From Mixta tenebrionis (GTDB lineage: Bacteria > Pseudomonadota > Gammaproteobacteria > Enterobacterales > Enterobacteriaceae): a stretch of DNA of 64,000 nucleotides. The notes below the pieces were generated by a model. The model ran no database searches, was not told where the DNA came from, and saw only the letters and a program-made list of their open reading frames with translations. The stretch is taken from the NCBI RefSeq assembly GCF_006517625.1, contig NZ_VHQI01000003.1, positions 248,001 to 312,000 of the forward strand. Reading direction: 5' to 3'. The position numbers and the translations under genes are program-made. Below, one piece after another: positions 37,053 to 45,236 of the stretch (position 1 is its first letter; the number at the start of each line of letters is the position of its first letter).

Positions 37053-38984
37053 TCAGGCTGCCGGGCGCGCCACAATGCTGCGGGTTTCCATACGCACTTC
37101 GGCGATAGTTACCTCAATCACATCGGTTACGCGGTAAACCACTTCGCCTTTTACCTGCACCGTGCCATTTTCCTGGCTGCATACCAGTTCATCGCGCACT
37201 GCGTGGATAAAGGGCGCCGGGATAAAGGCAACGGCGCCGTTATCCAGCAGGCGAACACGCATACCGCCGCGGGAGATATCGATAATCTCAGCGCTGAAGC
37301 GGGTATCGCTGCCCGCCGCCTTTTGCAGGAAGCGCGCATAGAGCCAGTCGCCGACGTCACGCTCGGCCATGCGGTTCAGGCGACGGCGCTCGCCCATTTT
37401 CAGCGTGACTTCATCGGCAGGGCGCGACGCGCTCTCCCCGCGAATAATCGCCTTCAGCAGGCGATGGTTGACCATATCGCCATACTTACGAATCGGTGAA
37501 GTCCAGGTTGCGTAAGCCTCCAGGCCGAGGCCGAAGTGCGGGCCGGGTTCGGTGCTGATTTCCGCAAAGGACTGGAAGCGGCGAATGCGGCTGTCGAGGA
37601 ACTGCGTCGGCTGCGCATCCAGCTGACGACGCAGCTGGCGGAAGCCTTCCAGCGTGGCCATCGCGGCGGCGTCGGCGGTGATGCCGTGATGCGCCAGTAC
37701 GGCGGCGGCCTGTTCGGCGTTAGCGGCGTCAAAGCCCAGATGCACGTTATAGATGCCGAAGCCGAGCTTCTCGCGCAGCACTATCGCGGCGCAGATATTG
37801 GCGGCGATCATCGCCTCTTCAACGATACGGTTAGCGATGCGGCGCGGCTCGGCAACGATATCCAGCACTTCGCCTTTTTCGCCCAGCAGGAAGCGATAGT
37901 CCGGGCGATCTTTAAACACCAGCGCATGCTGCTGGCGCCACGCCACGCGCGCCTGGCAAATGCGGTGCAGCAGACGGATCTGCCCGGCAATCGCTTCGCT
38001 CGACGGCTGCCATTCGCCGCTGTTTTCCAGCCAGTCGGATACTTCGTCATAAACCAGCTTAGCTTTGGATTCGACCCAGGCGGCAAAGAAGTGGATACCG
38101 GACAGCGTGCCATCCTGGGCTACGTTAACGCGGCAGGCCAGCGCCGGACGGCGTTCGTTCGGGCGCAGCGAGCAGACATCGTCAGAAAGCTCGCGCGGCA
38201 GCATCGGGATATTAAAGCCCGGCAGATAGTTAGTGAAGGCGCGCTCGGCGGCGATGGCGTCCAGCTCGCTGTCGGCCGACACATAAGCGGTAGGATCGGC
38301 GATGGCGATGGTCAGGCGCAGCGCGTTATCGTCCAGCTCTTCGACAAACAGCGCATCGTCCATATCTTCCGTGCTGGCGCTGTCGATAGTGACAAAATCC
38401 AGCGCGGTAAGATCTTCACGCTCCAGCTGTTCATCCAGCATTTCGCTGAAGTTAACCGCCGGCGCTTCGCGTTCAAGATTGTGACGTGACAGTGTCACCC
38501 ACCACGGCGCCAGGTGATCGTCGCCGGTGGTGATAAATTCCGTCAGCTCAGCGTAAAAGCTGCGGTCGCCTTTTAACGGATGACGCCGCATTTCCGCCAC
38601 TGCCCAGTCACCCGCCTGAAAGTCATGCTGCAGACCACGCGCCGGACGGCACTGAATGGCGTCCTTCAGCAGCGGATGATCGGGCACGATTGACAGACGA
38701 TCGTCTTTTTTCTGTACCCGGCCGACGAAACGCGACAGGAAAGGCTCTACCAGCGTTTCCGGCTCAACGATTTCGCGATCCTTATCGGTTTGCAGCGCGG
38801 CAATCACCCGGTCGCCATGCATCACTTTCTTCATCTGCGGCGGCGGAATAAAGTAGCTTTTTTGTGCATCGACTTCGAGGAAACCGAAACCTTTTTCGGT
38901 GCCTTTTACCACCCCTTCCACACGCGGCGTCTGGGCATGAAGCTTCTCTTTAAGCTGCGCAAGCAGCGGGTTATCCTGGAACAT
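37053..38984 (-). CDS. rnb: Exoribonuclease II
   Basis: RNase II is a processive 3'-to-5' exoribonuclease degrading mRNA. The 643-residue protein has N-terminal cold-shock domains ([20 protein letters not shown] from about residue 23), the RNB catalytic core with [20 protein letters not shown] holding the metal-binding aspartates, and [20 protein letters not shown]. The S1 domain lies at the C-terminus ([20 protein letters not shown]). Length and start agree with E. coli Rnb (644). Confidence 0.97.
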   Translation of the reverse strand: MFQDNPLLAQLKEKLHAQTPRVEGVVKGTEKGFGFLEVDAQKSYFIPPPQMKKVMHGDRVIAALQTDKDREIVEPETLVEPFLSRFVGRVQKKDDRLSIVPDHPLLKDAIQCRPARGLQHDFQAGDWAVAEMRRHPLKGDRSFYAELTEFITTGDDHLAPWWVTLSRHNLEREAPAVNFSEMLDEQLEREDLTALDFVTIDSASTEDMDDALFVEELDDNALRLTIAIADPTAYVSADSELDAIAAERAFTNYLPGFNIPMLPRELSDDVCSLRPNERRPALACRVNVAQDGTLSGIHFFAAWVESKAKLVYDEVSDWLENSGEWQPSSEAIAGQIRLLHRICQARVAWRQQHALVFKDRPDYRFLLGEKGEVLDIVAEPRRIANRIVEEAMIAANICAAIVLREKLGFGIYNVHLGFDAANAEQAAAVLAHHGITADAAAMATLEGFRQLRRQLDAQPTQFLDSRIRRFQSFAEISTEPGPHFGLGLEAYATWTSPIRKYGDMVNHRLLKAIIRGESASRPADEVTLKMGERRRLNRMAERDVGDWLYARFLQKAAGSDTRFSAEIIDISRGGMRVRLLDNGAVAFIPAPFIHAVRDELVCSQENGTVQVKGEVVYRVTDVIEVTIAEVRMETRSIVARPAA

Positions 38985-39066
38985 AATTGTTTTTAGTTTC
39001 GTGGCCTAAGAGCGGCAGACAGTTTTACGCGATTACCTGTCCTGCGGCAAGGTGTAATAAACGCAG

Positions 39067-39088
39067 AAAGCCGGATAGCTCCGGCTTT
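39067..39088 (-). terminator. Terminator after the YdeP-like gene
   Basis: A 9-bp stem AAAGCCGGA / TCCGGCTTT with a 4-base loop just beyond the stop of the oxidoreductase gene, followed on the minus strand by CTGCG with only the stem T residues. It is symmetrical and may act on either strand. Confidence 0.7.
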
Positions 39089-39108
39089 CTACACAGACTT
39101 ACAGCCTA

Positions 39109-41415
39109 TCAGGCAATACGCTGCGAGGCCACTTCCGCCGTAAGCGAAATTTTCACCGGCACGGATTTCGAAGTGGGCGTGCCGCTGCCGTCGCCAAAGC
39201 TGGAGAGGGGCACCAGCGGGTTGGTTTCGGGATAGTAGGCCGCCAGGTTGCCGCGCGGAATATTGTAGGGCACCAGCTTAAAGCCGCTGACCCGACGGGT
39301 GATGCCGTCGTTCCACAGCGTTTCAATATCCACGTTTTGTCCGGCGCTGTAGCCCAGCTCGTTCATATCGTCCGGATTGATAAACAGCACTTCGCGCTGG
39401 CCGTATACGCCGCGATAGCGGTCATCGAGGCCGTAAATCGTGGTGTTGTACTGATCGTGCGAGCGCAGCGACTGCAGGGTAAAAGGCACCTCAACATCGC
39501 CCAGCTGCGGATAAAGCGAAGCCGGCAGGGATGCTGCGCTGAAATGCGCCTTGCCGCCCGGCGTATTGAATCGCAGCTCCGCCGCGGCGTTGCCGAGATA
39601 AAAGCCGCCGGGCTGCTCGCATTTTTTATTGAAATCGGCAAAGCCGGGGATGGTGGCGGCGATATGATCGCGGATTTTATTGTAATCCGCCGCCAGCGCC
39701 AGCCAGTCGACTTTAAAACTGCTGAGCACGGCGTTGGCGATGCCCGCCACAATTGCGGTTTCAGAGCGCTGGGTGGCGGCCAGCGGTTTGCCGACGCCTT
39801 CGGAGGCGTGCACCATGCTGAAGGAGTCTTCCACGGTAATAAACTGCGAACCGGTCGCCTGTATATCCTGCTCGGTGCGCCCCAGCGTCGGCAGAATCAG
39901 GCTGTCGCGGCCCGGCACCAGGTGGCTGCGGTTCAGCTTGGTGCTGATATGCACGGTCAGGCCGCAGCGCTGCATTGCCTGTTCGGTACGCGGGCTGTCC
40001 GGCGCGGCGGCGGCAAGGTTGCCGCCCAGCGCGATCAGCACTTTTATCTCGTCACGCAGCATCGCTTCCAGCGCCTCAACGGTGTTGTGGCCCGGCGTGC
40101 GCGGCGGTGCAAAATTAAAGTGTTTCGCCAGCGCATCCAGCCACGCCTGAGAAGGTTTCTCATCGATGCCCATGGTGCGGTTGCCCTGCACGTTACTGTG
40201 GCCGCGCACCGGGCACAGGCCGGCGCCTTTTTTACCGAGCTGACCAAACAGCAATTGCAGGTTAACGATCTCGCGCACGGTATCCACCGAGTGCTTGTGC
40301 TGGGTAATGCCCATCGCCCAGGTACAGATCACCCGATCGGCGCTCTGGTAGATGGCTGCCGCTTCGCGCAGCTGCTGCTCGCTCAGGCCGGACTGCTGCA
40401 CGATCTGCTGCCAGCTGGTGGCGTCAACGGCGGCGAGATAATCCTCCACGCCCTGGGTAGCGGCGTTGATAAAGGCATCGTCAAACAAACCTTTCTCGCC
40501 TGCGGCGATACGGGCGCGGTGGGTTTCCGCCAGCGCTTTAACCATACCGCGCACCGCGGCCATATCGCCGCCGAGGTTAGGCTGATAATAGGTCGAACTA
40601 ATGGCGCCCGCTTTCGACGTCACCACTTCCAGCGGCTTCTGCGGATCGGCAAAGCGTTCCAGGCCGCGCTCGCGCAGGGTATTAAAGGTGACGATGCGCG
40701 CACCGCGATCGGCGGCGTGACGCAGGCTGTGCAGCATGCGCGGATGATTGGTGCCGGGGTTTTGGCCAAAAACGAAGATGGCGTCCGCGTAATCGAAATC
40801 GTCCAGGCGGATAGTGCCTTTGCCCACGCCAATGCTGCGCTTCAGGCCAGATCCGCTGGCCTCATGGCACATGTTGGAGCAGTCAGGAAAGTTGTTGGTG
40901 CCGACCATGCGGCCAAACAGCTGATAGAGCCATGAGGCTTCGTTGCTGGCGCGTCCGGAGGTATACAGCTCCATCTGGTTCGGGTTATCCAGCGCATGGA
41001 TATGCTGCGCGATCAGCGCAAAGGCGCTGTCCCAGCTAATTGGTTCGTAATGGTCGGTCAGGCGGTTATAGCGTAGCGGCTCGGTCAGGCGGCCCTGATA
41101 CTCCAGGAAATAGTCGCTTTGCTGATATAGGGCGCTGACGCTGTGCTGCGCAAAGAATTCGGCGCTGACGAAACGGCGGGTGGCTTCCCAGGTAACCGCC
41201 TTGGCGCCGTTTTCACAGAAGCTGAAGGTGCTTTTATTATCGTCGCCCCAGGCACAGCCTGGACAGTCGAAGCCTTTGGCTTTGTTCATACGCATCAGGT
41301 TGCGCATATTTTTCAGCGCCTGTTTGCTGTCGATAACGAAACGGGTGGTCGCTTCCAGCGAGCCCCAGCCGCCCGCCGCGGCCTGGTACGGTTTTATTTG
41401 CGATTTGAATTTCAT
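39109..41415 (-). CDS. ydeP: YdeP-like molybdopterin oxidoreductase (FdhF family)
   Basis: A 768-residue protein of the formate dehydrogenase-like molybdopterin family, similar along its whole length to E. coli YdeP, which supports acid resistance. Visible hallmarks are FDCPGCAW (C51, C54), NQMELYTSGRASNEASWLYQLF, FPDCSNMCHEASGSGLKRSIG, GQNPGTNHPRML, CPVRGHSNVQGNRTMGI and the C-terminal RSHDQYNTTIYGLDDRYRGV cofactor-binding motif. There is no Tat signal, so it is cytoplasmic. The electron donor or substrate is unknown. It is monocistronic, divergent from a PTS gene. Confidence 0.88.
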   Translation of the reverse strand: MKFKSQIKPYQAAAGGWGSLEATTRFVIDSKQALKNMRNLMRMNKAKGFDCPGCAWGDDNKSTFSFCENGAKAVTWEATRRFVSAEFFAQHSVSALYQQSDYFLEYQGRLTEPLRYNRLTDHYEPISWDSAFALIAQHIHALDNPNQMELYTSGRASNEASWLYQLFGRMVGTNNFPDCSNMCHEASGSGLKRSIGVGKGTIRLDDFDYADAIFVFGQNPGTNHPRMLHSLRHAADRGARIVTFNTLRERGLERFADPQKPLEVVTSKAGAISSTYYQPNLGGDMAAVRGMVKALAETHRARIAAGEKGLFDDAFINAATQGVEDYLAAVDATSWQQIVQQSGLSEQQLREAAAIYQSADRVICTWAMGITQHKHSVDTVREIVNLQLLFGQLGKKGAGLCPVRGHSNVQGNRTMGIDEKPSQAWLDALAKHFNFAPPRTPGHNTVEALEAMLRDEIKVLIALGGNLAAAAPDSPRTEQAMQRCGLTVHISTKLNRSHLVPGRDSLILPTLGRTEQDIQATGSQFITVEDSFSMVHASEGVGKPLAATQRSETAIVAGIANAVLSSFKVDWLALAADYNKIRDHIAATIPGFADFNKKCEQPGGFYLGNAAAELRFNTPGGKAHFSAASLPASLYPQLGDVEVPFTLQSLRSHDQYNTTIYGLDDRYRGVYGQREVLFINPDDMNELGYSAGQNVDIETLWNDGITRRVSGFKLVPYNIPRGNLAAYYPETNPLVPLSSFGDGSGTPTSKSVPVKISLTAEVASQRIA

Positions 41416-41555
41416 ATGGATGCAGGTGTTGGTGTTTAGGAATTGTTAATTATTTATTGCTTCTTTGGCCAGGGAGTCTGCTGCCGGTTAAATATTTTGT
41501 CTAATTGATTGACTTAATGGTGTGATAGGTTTCCTTTATCGCAACGCGGGAAAAG

Positions 41556-41571
41556 TGTGAGTTCGTTCAAA
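41556..41571 (+). promoter_or_regulatory. CRP-like site upstream of the PTS gene
   Basis: TGTGA-GTTCGT-TCAAA agrees with the CRP consensus in nine of ten defined positions and lies about 90 bases before the PTS start. Catabolite activation of a sugar permease is a plausible role. Confidence 0.55.
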
Positions 41572-41659
41572 TTTCATCCTTTGACCGCCGCGCCCTGGGC
41601 GGTGCGAATCCCGTCGCTGGCTAATAATGAAGCTTTCTGCCCAGCGACAGAGGCCGGTA

Positions 41660-43252
41660 ATGAAAGATTTCACCAGTAAGATTCACGCCTTCGGCAAGGC
41701 ATTGATGATGCCTATTTCAGTGATAGCCGCCGCCGGTATTTTTCTTGGCGTTGCCGCTGCGATGCAAAACCCTGCTATTACCGGCGAGGCTTTCGCCACT
41801 ATGCAGACGCCGCAAATTATCATCAGCTTTATACGCAAGGTGGCGGGGGCGCTGTTTGCCAACCTGCCGGTCTTTTTCGCCGTCGCCAGCGCTATCGGTC
41901 TGGCAAAGGCGGAAAAACCGACCGCCGCTTTCGCCGCCGTAATTGGTTTTATCGCCATGCATGTCGGTATCAGCGCCACGCTGGCCGCTAAAGGCCTCAC
42001 GGCGCAAACCACTACGCCGGAAGCGTTACAGCGGGCGGGAATGGACCAGACGGTGGCCATGATGACCTCGGCGGAATATATCGACATGCTGGGGATATTC
42101 ACTTTCAATATGAGCGTGCTGGGCGGGGTGATTGCCGGTCTGCTGACGGTAATGCTGCATAACCGTTTTTATACTCAGCAGCTGCCCACCGCTATCAGCT
42201 TTTTCGGCGGGCGGCGCTTTGTGCCGATCGTCACCGTGGTGGTGCTGCCGCTGGTGGGCGTGCTGCTGGCGCTGATCTGGCCGACCATCGGCGCCGGTAT
42301 CGCCTGGGTTGGCGCATTTATCGGCAAAAGCGGGCAGTATGGCGCTTTTTTACTCGGCGCCTGCGAACGGCTGCTGATCCCTACCGGGCTGCACCATATC
42401 CTGAACGAAACCGTACGCTTTACGCCGATCGGCGGCGTGGCCGCCGTGGATAACCAGACTATTGTCGGCGCGCTGAATATCTTTAACGCCTCGCTGACGC
42501 ATCCCGGCACTATCCCGGACGAGGTGGTGCGCGGCGCGACCCGTTTTCTTGCTCAGGGAAAAATCCCGGTCATGATGTTCGGCCTGCCGGCCGCGGCGCT
42601 GGCGATTTATCACACCGCGCGTCCGGAACATAAGCAGCGCGTTAAGGCGCTGGTGCTGGCGGGCGCCTTAACCTCTTTTACCACCGGCATCACCGAGCCG
42701 CTGGAGTTCTGCTTTATCTTCGTTTCGCCGGTACTCTATATCATCCATGCGCTGTTGACCGGTCTCTCTTTTATGTTGATGTCGATGCTGCACCTGATGA
42801 TTGGCAACGTGCAGGGCGGCGCTATCGATCTGGTGGTTTTCGGTATCCTCGGCGGCGCTAAAACCCACTGGTGGTGGACGCTGGCGCTGGGCGTGGTTTA
42901 CGCGCCGCTTTACTACTACGGCTTTAAGTGGGTGATTAAGCGTATGAATGTTGAAACGCCGGGGCGCGAAACAGAAGAGCAGGAGGCGGCGGCGCAGACG
43001 GTCAGCGCCGACGAGCGAACCAGGAGGATCATCAGCGGGCTGGGCGGCGCAGGCAACATCGAAGATGTCGACTGTTGCTTTACTCGCCTGCGCGTGCGGG
43101 TAAAGGATATGAAAGAGGTGGTGGATCAGACGCTGATGACTACCGGCGCCAACGGCGTTAATCGCGTCAGCGATCGTGACGTGCAGGTTATCTACGGACC
43201 GCAGGTGGAAAAGATCGCTAACGAAGTAAAAGTAGCGCTCGGCGTCGCCTGA
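41660..43252 (+). CDS. PTS glucose/glucoside-family EIICB permease
   Basis: A 530-residue PTS permease with an N-terminal EIIC membrane domain (about residues 1-415) and a C-terminal EIIB domain (about 440-530). Family features are LLIPTGLHHILNETVRF, MMFGLPAAALAIYHTARPEHK and GITEPLEFCFIFVSP. The phosphorylation site lies in DCCFTRLRV, with Cys473 at the canonical position and an additional Cys472 before it. No EIIA is fused or adjacent, so it must use EIIA-Glc or another partner. The ATG at 41660 has AGAGG 6-7 bases upstream and is preferred over 41627. The substrate is unknown; there is no hydrolase nearby to hint at it. Confidence 0.87.
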   Translation: MKDFTSKIHAFGKALMMPISVIAAAGIFLGVAAAMQNPAITGEAFATMQTPQIIISFIRKVAGALFANLPVFFAVASAIGLAKAEKPTAAFAAVIGFIAMHVGISATLAAKGLTAQTTTPEALQRAGMDQTVAMMTSAEYIDMLGIFTFNMSVLGGVIAGLLTVMLHNRFYTQQLPTAISFFGGRRFVPIVTVVVLPLVGVLLALIWPTIGAGIAWVGAFIGKSGQYGAFLLGACERLLIPTGLHHILNETVRFTPIGGVAAVDNQTIVGALNIFNASLTHPGTIPDEVVRGATRFLAQGKIPVMMFGLPAAALAIYHTARPEHKQRVKALVLAGALTSFTTGITEPLEFCFIFVSPVLYIIHALLTGLSFMLMSMLHLMIGNVQGGAIDLVVFGILGGAKTHWWWTLALGVVYAPLYYYGFKWVIKRMNVETPGRETEEQEAAAQTVSADERTRRIISGLGGAGNIEDVDCCFTRLRVRVKDMKEVVDQTLMTTGANGVNRVSDRDVQVIYGPQVEKIANEVKVALGVA

Positions 43253-43270
43253 TACAAAGCCAGCCAAATC

Positions 43271-43303
43271 GCCGTCGCAGGCGGGGCGGCGGCGCTTTTT
43301 TTT
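43271..43303 (+). terminator. Terminator after the PTS gene
   Basis: An 8-bp stem GCCGTCGC / GCGGCGGC (one wobble) with a 7-base loop, a further GC pair and eight T residues. Confidence 0.85.
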
Positions 43304-43377
43304 AGCGGCTGGTCAACTATAGTCAGGGGAAGACCTGTACTTTAGGGGAGTAGAACCATAAATTAGTTTTATAAATA

Positions 43378-43533
43378 ATGACGGCGTCTTCTCGGTTACG
43401 GTTCGCCCGGTTTTCATTTAAACCATCTGAACGCTGTGTGCAGCCCGAAAAATGCGTCCGTAAACGTAGAGATGGCACGATAGTGCGGTCACACCAGGGG
43501 AACCCTTTTACCGTATGCTGGTTATTTCGGTAA
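43378..43533 (+). CDS. Candidate 51-residue basic protein (or non-coding transcript)
   Basis: A 51-codon ORF, rich in Arg and Lys and with three Cys (e.g. SSRLRFARFSFKPSERCVQP), ends 28 bases before the orphan terminator. There is no good Shine-Dalgarno sequence before its ATG, and I do not recognise the product. The same interval could instead encode a small RNA. I annotate it because a terminator with no assigned gene needs an explanation; coding status is uncertain. Confidence 0.25.
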   Translation: MTASSRLRFARFSFKPSERCVQPEKCVRKRRDGTIVRSHQGNPFTVCWLFR

Positions 43534-43561
43534 CAATATAAATACAATTAAACTTAAGTAT

Positions 43562-43586
43562 AAGGCTACCTGCAGGTGGCCTTTTT
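43562..43586 (+). terminator. Orphan intrinsic terminator
   Basis: A 7-bp stem GGCTACC / GGTGGCC (one wobble) extended by AA/TT, a TGCA tetraloop and a T5ATTT tail. It is a textbook terminator, but the only upstream transcription unit it can belong to on this strand is the unassigned 43304-43561 stretch, because the PTS gene already has its own terminator. Confidence 0.85.
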
Positions 43587-43674
43587 ATTTATCATCAGAG
43601 CAGCGCGCATTCCCGGCGCCTGCTCAGGCTATCGCCTATACTCTGTTAACTTACCGGCGTTAATGGAGGAACCT

Positions 43675-43884
43675 ATGTCAGAACGCCCCGATCACAACAA
43701 GCCTTTCCCGGACGATCATGAGCATCATGGCCTGCCTGAAGATGCGCCGCACGCCCCTAATCCTTACGAAGAGGATGATTTTGCCGCCAACGGCGCGCCC
43801 GACAGGACGGGAGAGATCCCGCGTAAGCGCGATGACAGCAGCGACGATAAGGACGATCCTTACGATACCGACGGCAAACATTGA
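43675..43884 (+). CDS. Small acidic, probably disordered protein
   Basis: A 69-residue hydrophilic protein made almost entirely of Asp, Glu, Pro, His, Lys and Arg (e.g. HNKPFPDDHEHHGLPEDAPH, RKRDDSSDDKDDPYDTDGKH), with no hydrophobic core, so it is likely unstructured. GGAGG 5 bases before the ATG is strong. A CTATACT sequence about 35 bases upstream resembles a sigmaS -10, which would fit a stress protein. I do not recognise a family. A terminator follows. Confidence 0.65.
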   Translation: MSERPDHNKPFPDDHEHHGLPEDAPHAPNPYEEDDFAANGAPDRTGEIPRKRDDSSDDKDDPYDTDGKH

Positions 43885-43908
43885 TGCTTTATCCTGCCTG
43901 GCCGCTGA

Positions 43909-43939
43909 AAAACCCCGACGTTTCCGAGCGGGGTTTTTT
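43909..43939 (+). terminator. Terminator after the small acidic protein gene
   Basis: CCCCG / CGGGG with flanking A and T runs (AAAA before, TTTTTT after) forms an A/T-extended stem about 25 bases after the stop codon; it may act in both directions. Confidence 0.82.
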
Positions 43940-44055
43940 ATTTCTGAGCTGTCAAACTGTCCGTTTTTAACGCACTAAACCATATCCGTAAGCGCTGTTA
44001 CCCAACAAACTGTGAGTTATGAAACAGAATAGGCATAAGGTTATTCCTTTTCCTC

Positions 44056-44082
44056 TGTATTTTTATTTTTAGCTGCCGATAA
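44056..44082 (+). promoter_or_regulatory. FliA (sigma28) promoter of cheV
   Basis: A perfect sigma28 -10, GCCGATAA (44075-44082), is preceded by an 11-base spacer and TGTATTTT (44056-44063), which matches the -35 TAAAGTTT in five of eight positions. It lies about 110 bases before cheV, a chemotaxis gene, so a class 3 flagellar promoter is well supported. Confidence 0.75.
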
Positions 44083-44193
44083 CTTATAAGAGCGGCAGCA
44101 TAAGCCCTGCGTCGCCGTATCGAGAACAAAAAACACATTATGGATATCGCATTGTGCGCTTATGCCAGCCACAATAATAACCCAGAGGTAACA

Positions 44194-45168
44194 ATGGATA
44201 ACTTCCAGAAAGATATTGATGAGAGAGCGAATCTCGCCTTATCTAATAAATTCGAACTGTTATTATTCCGTCTGGGGTCATCTCCTGATGGCGAAAAGGC
44301 TGAGCTGTTTGGTATCAACGTGTTTAAACTGCGTGAAATCGTACCGATGCCCACCATTACCAAAGCGGCGGGCATGCAGTCGCCGCTGCTGGGAATGGCC
44401 AATATTCGCGAGCAAATTATCCCGGTTATCGATCTGGCTGCCGTAGCCGGCTGCACGCCCTCTACCGGTTTAAACCTGCTGCTGGTGACGGAATATGCCC
44501 GCAGTACGCAGGCTTTCGCCGTTGAGTCGGTTGACAATATTGTGCGTCTTGACTGGAATCAGGTGCATACCGCCGAGTCGGGTATCAGCTCCCGTAACAT
44601 TACCAGCATCGCCTGTCTTGAAAGCGACGGGCAGAGCAACAACCTGGCGATGGTGCTGGACGTCGAGCAAATCCTTTATGACATTATGCCTTCGGTGCGC
44701 GATGCCGCTCCGCAGGAAGTCGCCAGGCGCGCCTTTAAGATCAAACCGGGCGCATCAGTTATCGTCGCGGAAGATTCAAAAGTCGCGCGAACCATGCTGG
44801 AACAGGGTCTGAAAACCATGGGGCTGCCGGTGATAATGCATAACACCGGCCTGGAAGCCTGGGAAAAAATTAAGCGCATCGCCCACGAGGCGCAGGCGGC
44901 CGGGCAGCCGATCAGCGAGCGTATCGGTCTGGTATTAACCGATCTGGAAATGCCGGAAATGGATGGCTTTACGCTGACGCGTAATATCAAGCGCGAGGAG
45001 TATCTCAAGAAAATTCCGGTAGTGATCCACTCGTCGCTTTCCGGCAGCGCTAACGAAGAGCATGTGCGCAAGGTAGGCGCCGACGGCTACGTTGCCAAAT
45101 TTGAAATTAACGAGCTGGCGGCGGCGATTCAGGCCGCGCTGGACAAAGCGGCGGCCACCATGGCGTAA
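44194..45168 (+). CDS. cheV: Chemotaxis coupling protein CheV
   Basis: A 324-residue protein with an N-terminal CheW-like coupling domain (about residues 15-170; FELLLFRLG, ELFGINVFKLREIVP, GMANIREQIIPVIDL) and a C-terminal receiver domain (about 190-315) with the acidic pocket VAEDSKVART, the phospho-acceptor Asp250 in LTDLEMPEMDG, and the KKIPVVIHSSLS strand. CheV links chemoreceptors to CheA and adapts by phosphorylation. It is found in Salmonella but not in E. coli. The ATG at 44194 has AGAGGT upstream. It stands alone, not in a che operon, with its own FliA-type promoter. Confidence 0.94.
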   Translation: MDNFQKDIDERANLALSNKFELLLFRLGSSPDGEKAELFGINVFKLREIVPMPTITKAAGMQSPLLGMANIREQIIPVIDLAAVAGCTPSTGLNLLLVTEYARSTQAFAVESVDNIVRLDWNQVHTAESGISSRNITSIACLESDGQSNNLAMVLDVEQILYDIMPSVRDAAPQEVARRAFKIKPGASVIVAEDSKVARTMLEQGLKTMGLPVIMHNTGLEAWEKIKRIAHEAQAAGQPISERIGLVLTDLEMPEMDGFTLTRNIKREEYLKKIPVVIHSSLSGSANEEHVRKVGADGYVAKFEINELAAAIQAALDKAAATMA

Positions 45169-45184
45169 CGCGCCGCTGAAGCTG

Positions 45185-45236
45185 GCCCGCGTTGACGATA
45201 AACGCGGGCGCTGCCCGGCATTAAGCGCCGGGCTTG
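45185..45236. terminator. Two hairpins between convergent cheV and bluF
   Basis: The first stem is GCCCGCGTT / AACGCGGGC (9 bp, 7-base loop, 45185-45209). The second is GCCCGGC / GCCGGGC (45213-45233), followed by TTGTT. Together they separate the convergent genes. Confidence 0.7.

Noticed and set aside
43323-43547. A 74-codon minus-strand ORF in the unassigned stretch after the PTS gene
   Set aside because: It reads against the orphan terminator and has no ribosome binding site or family resemblance.
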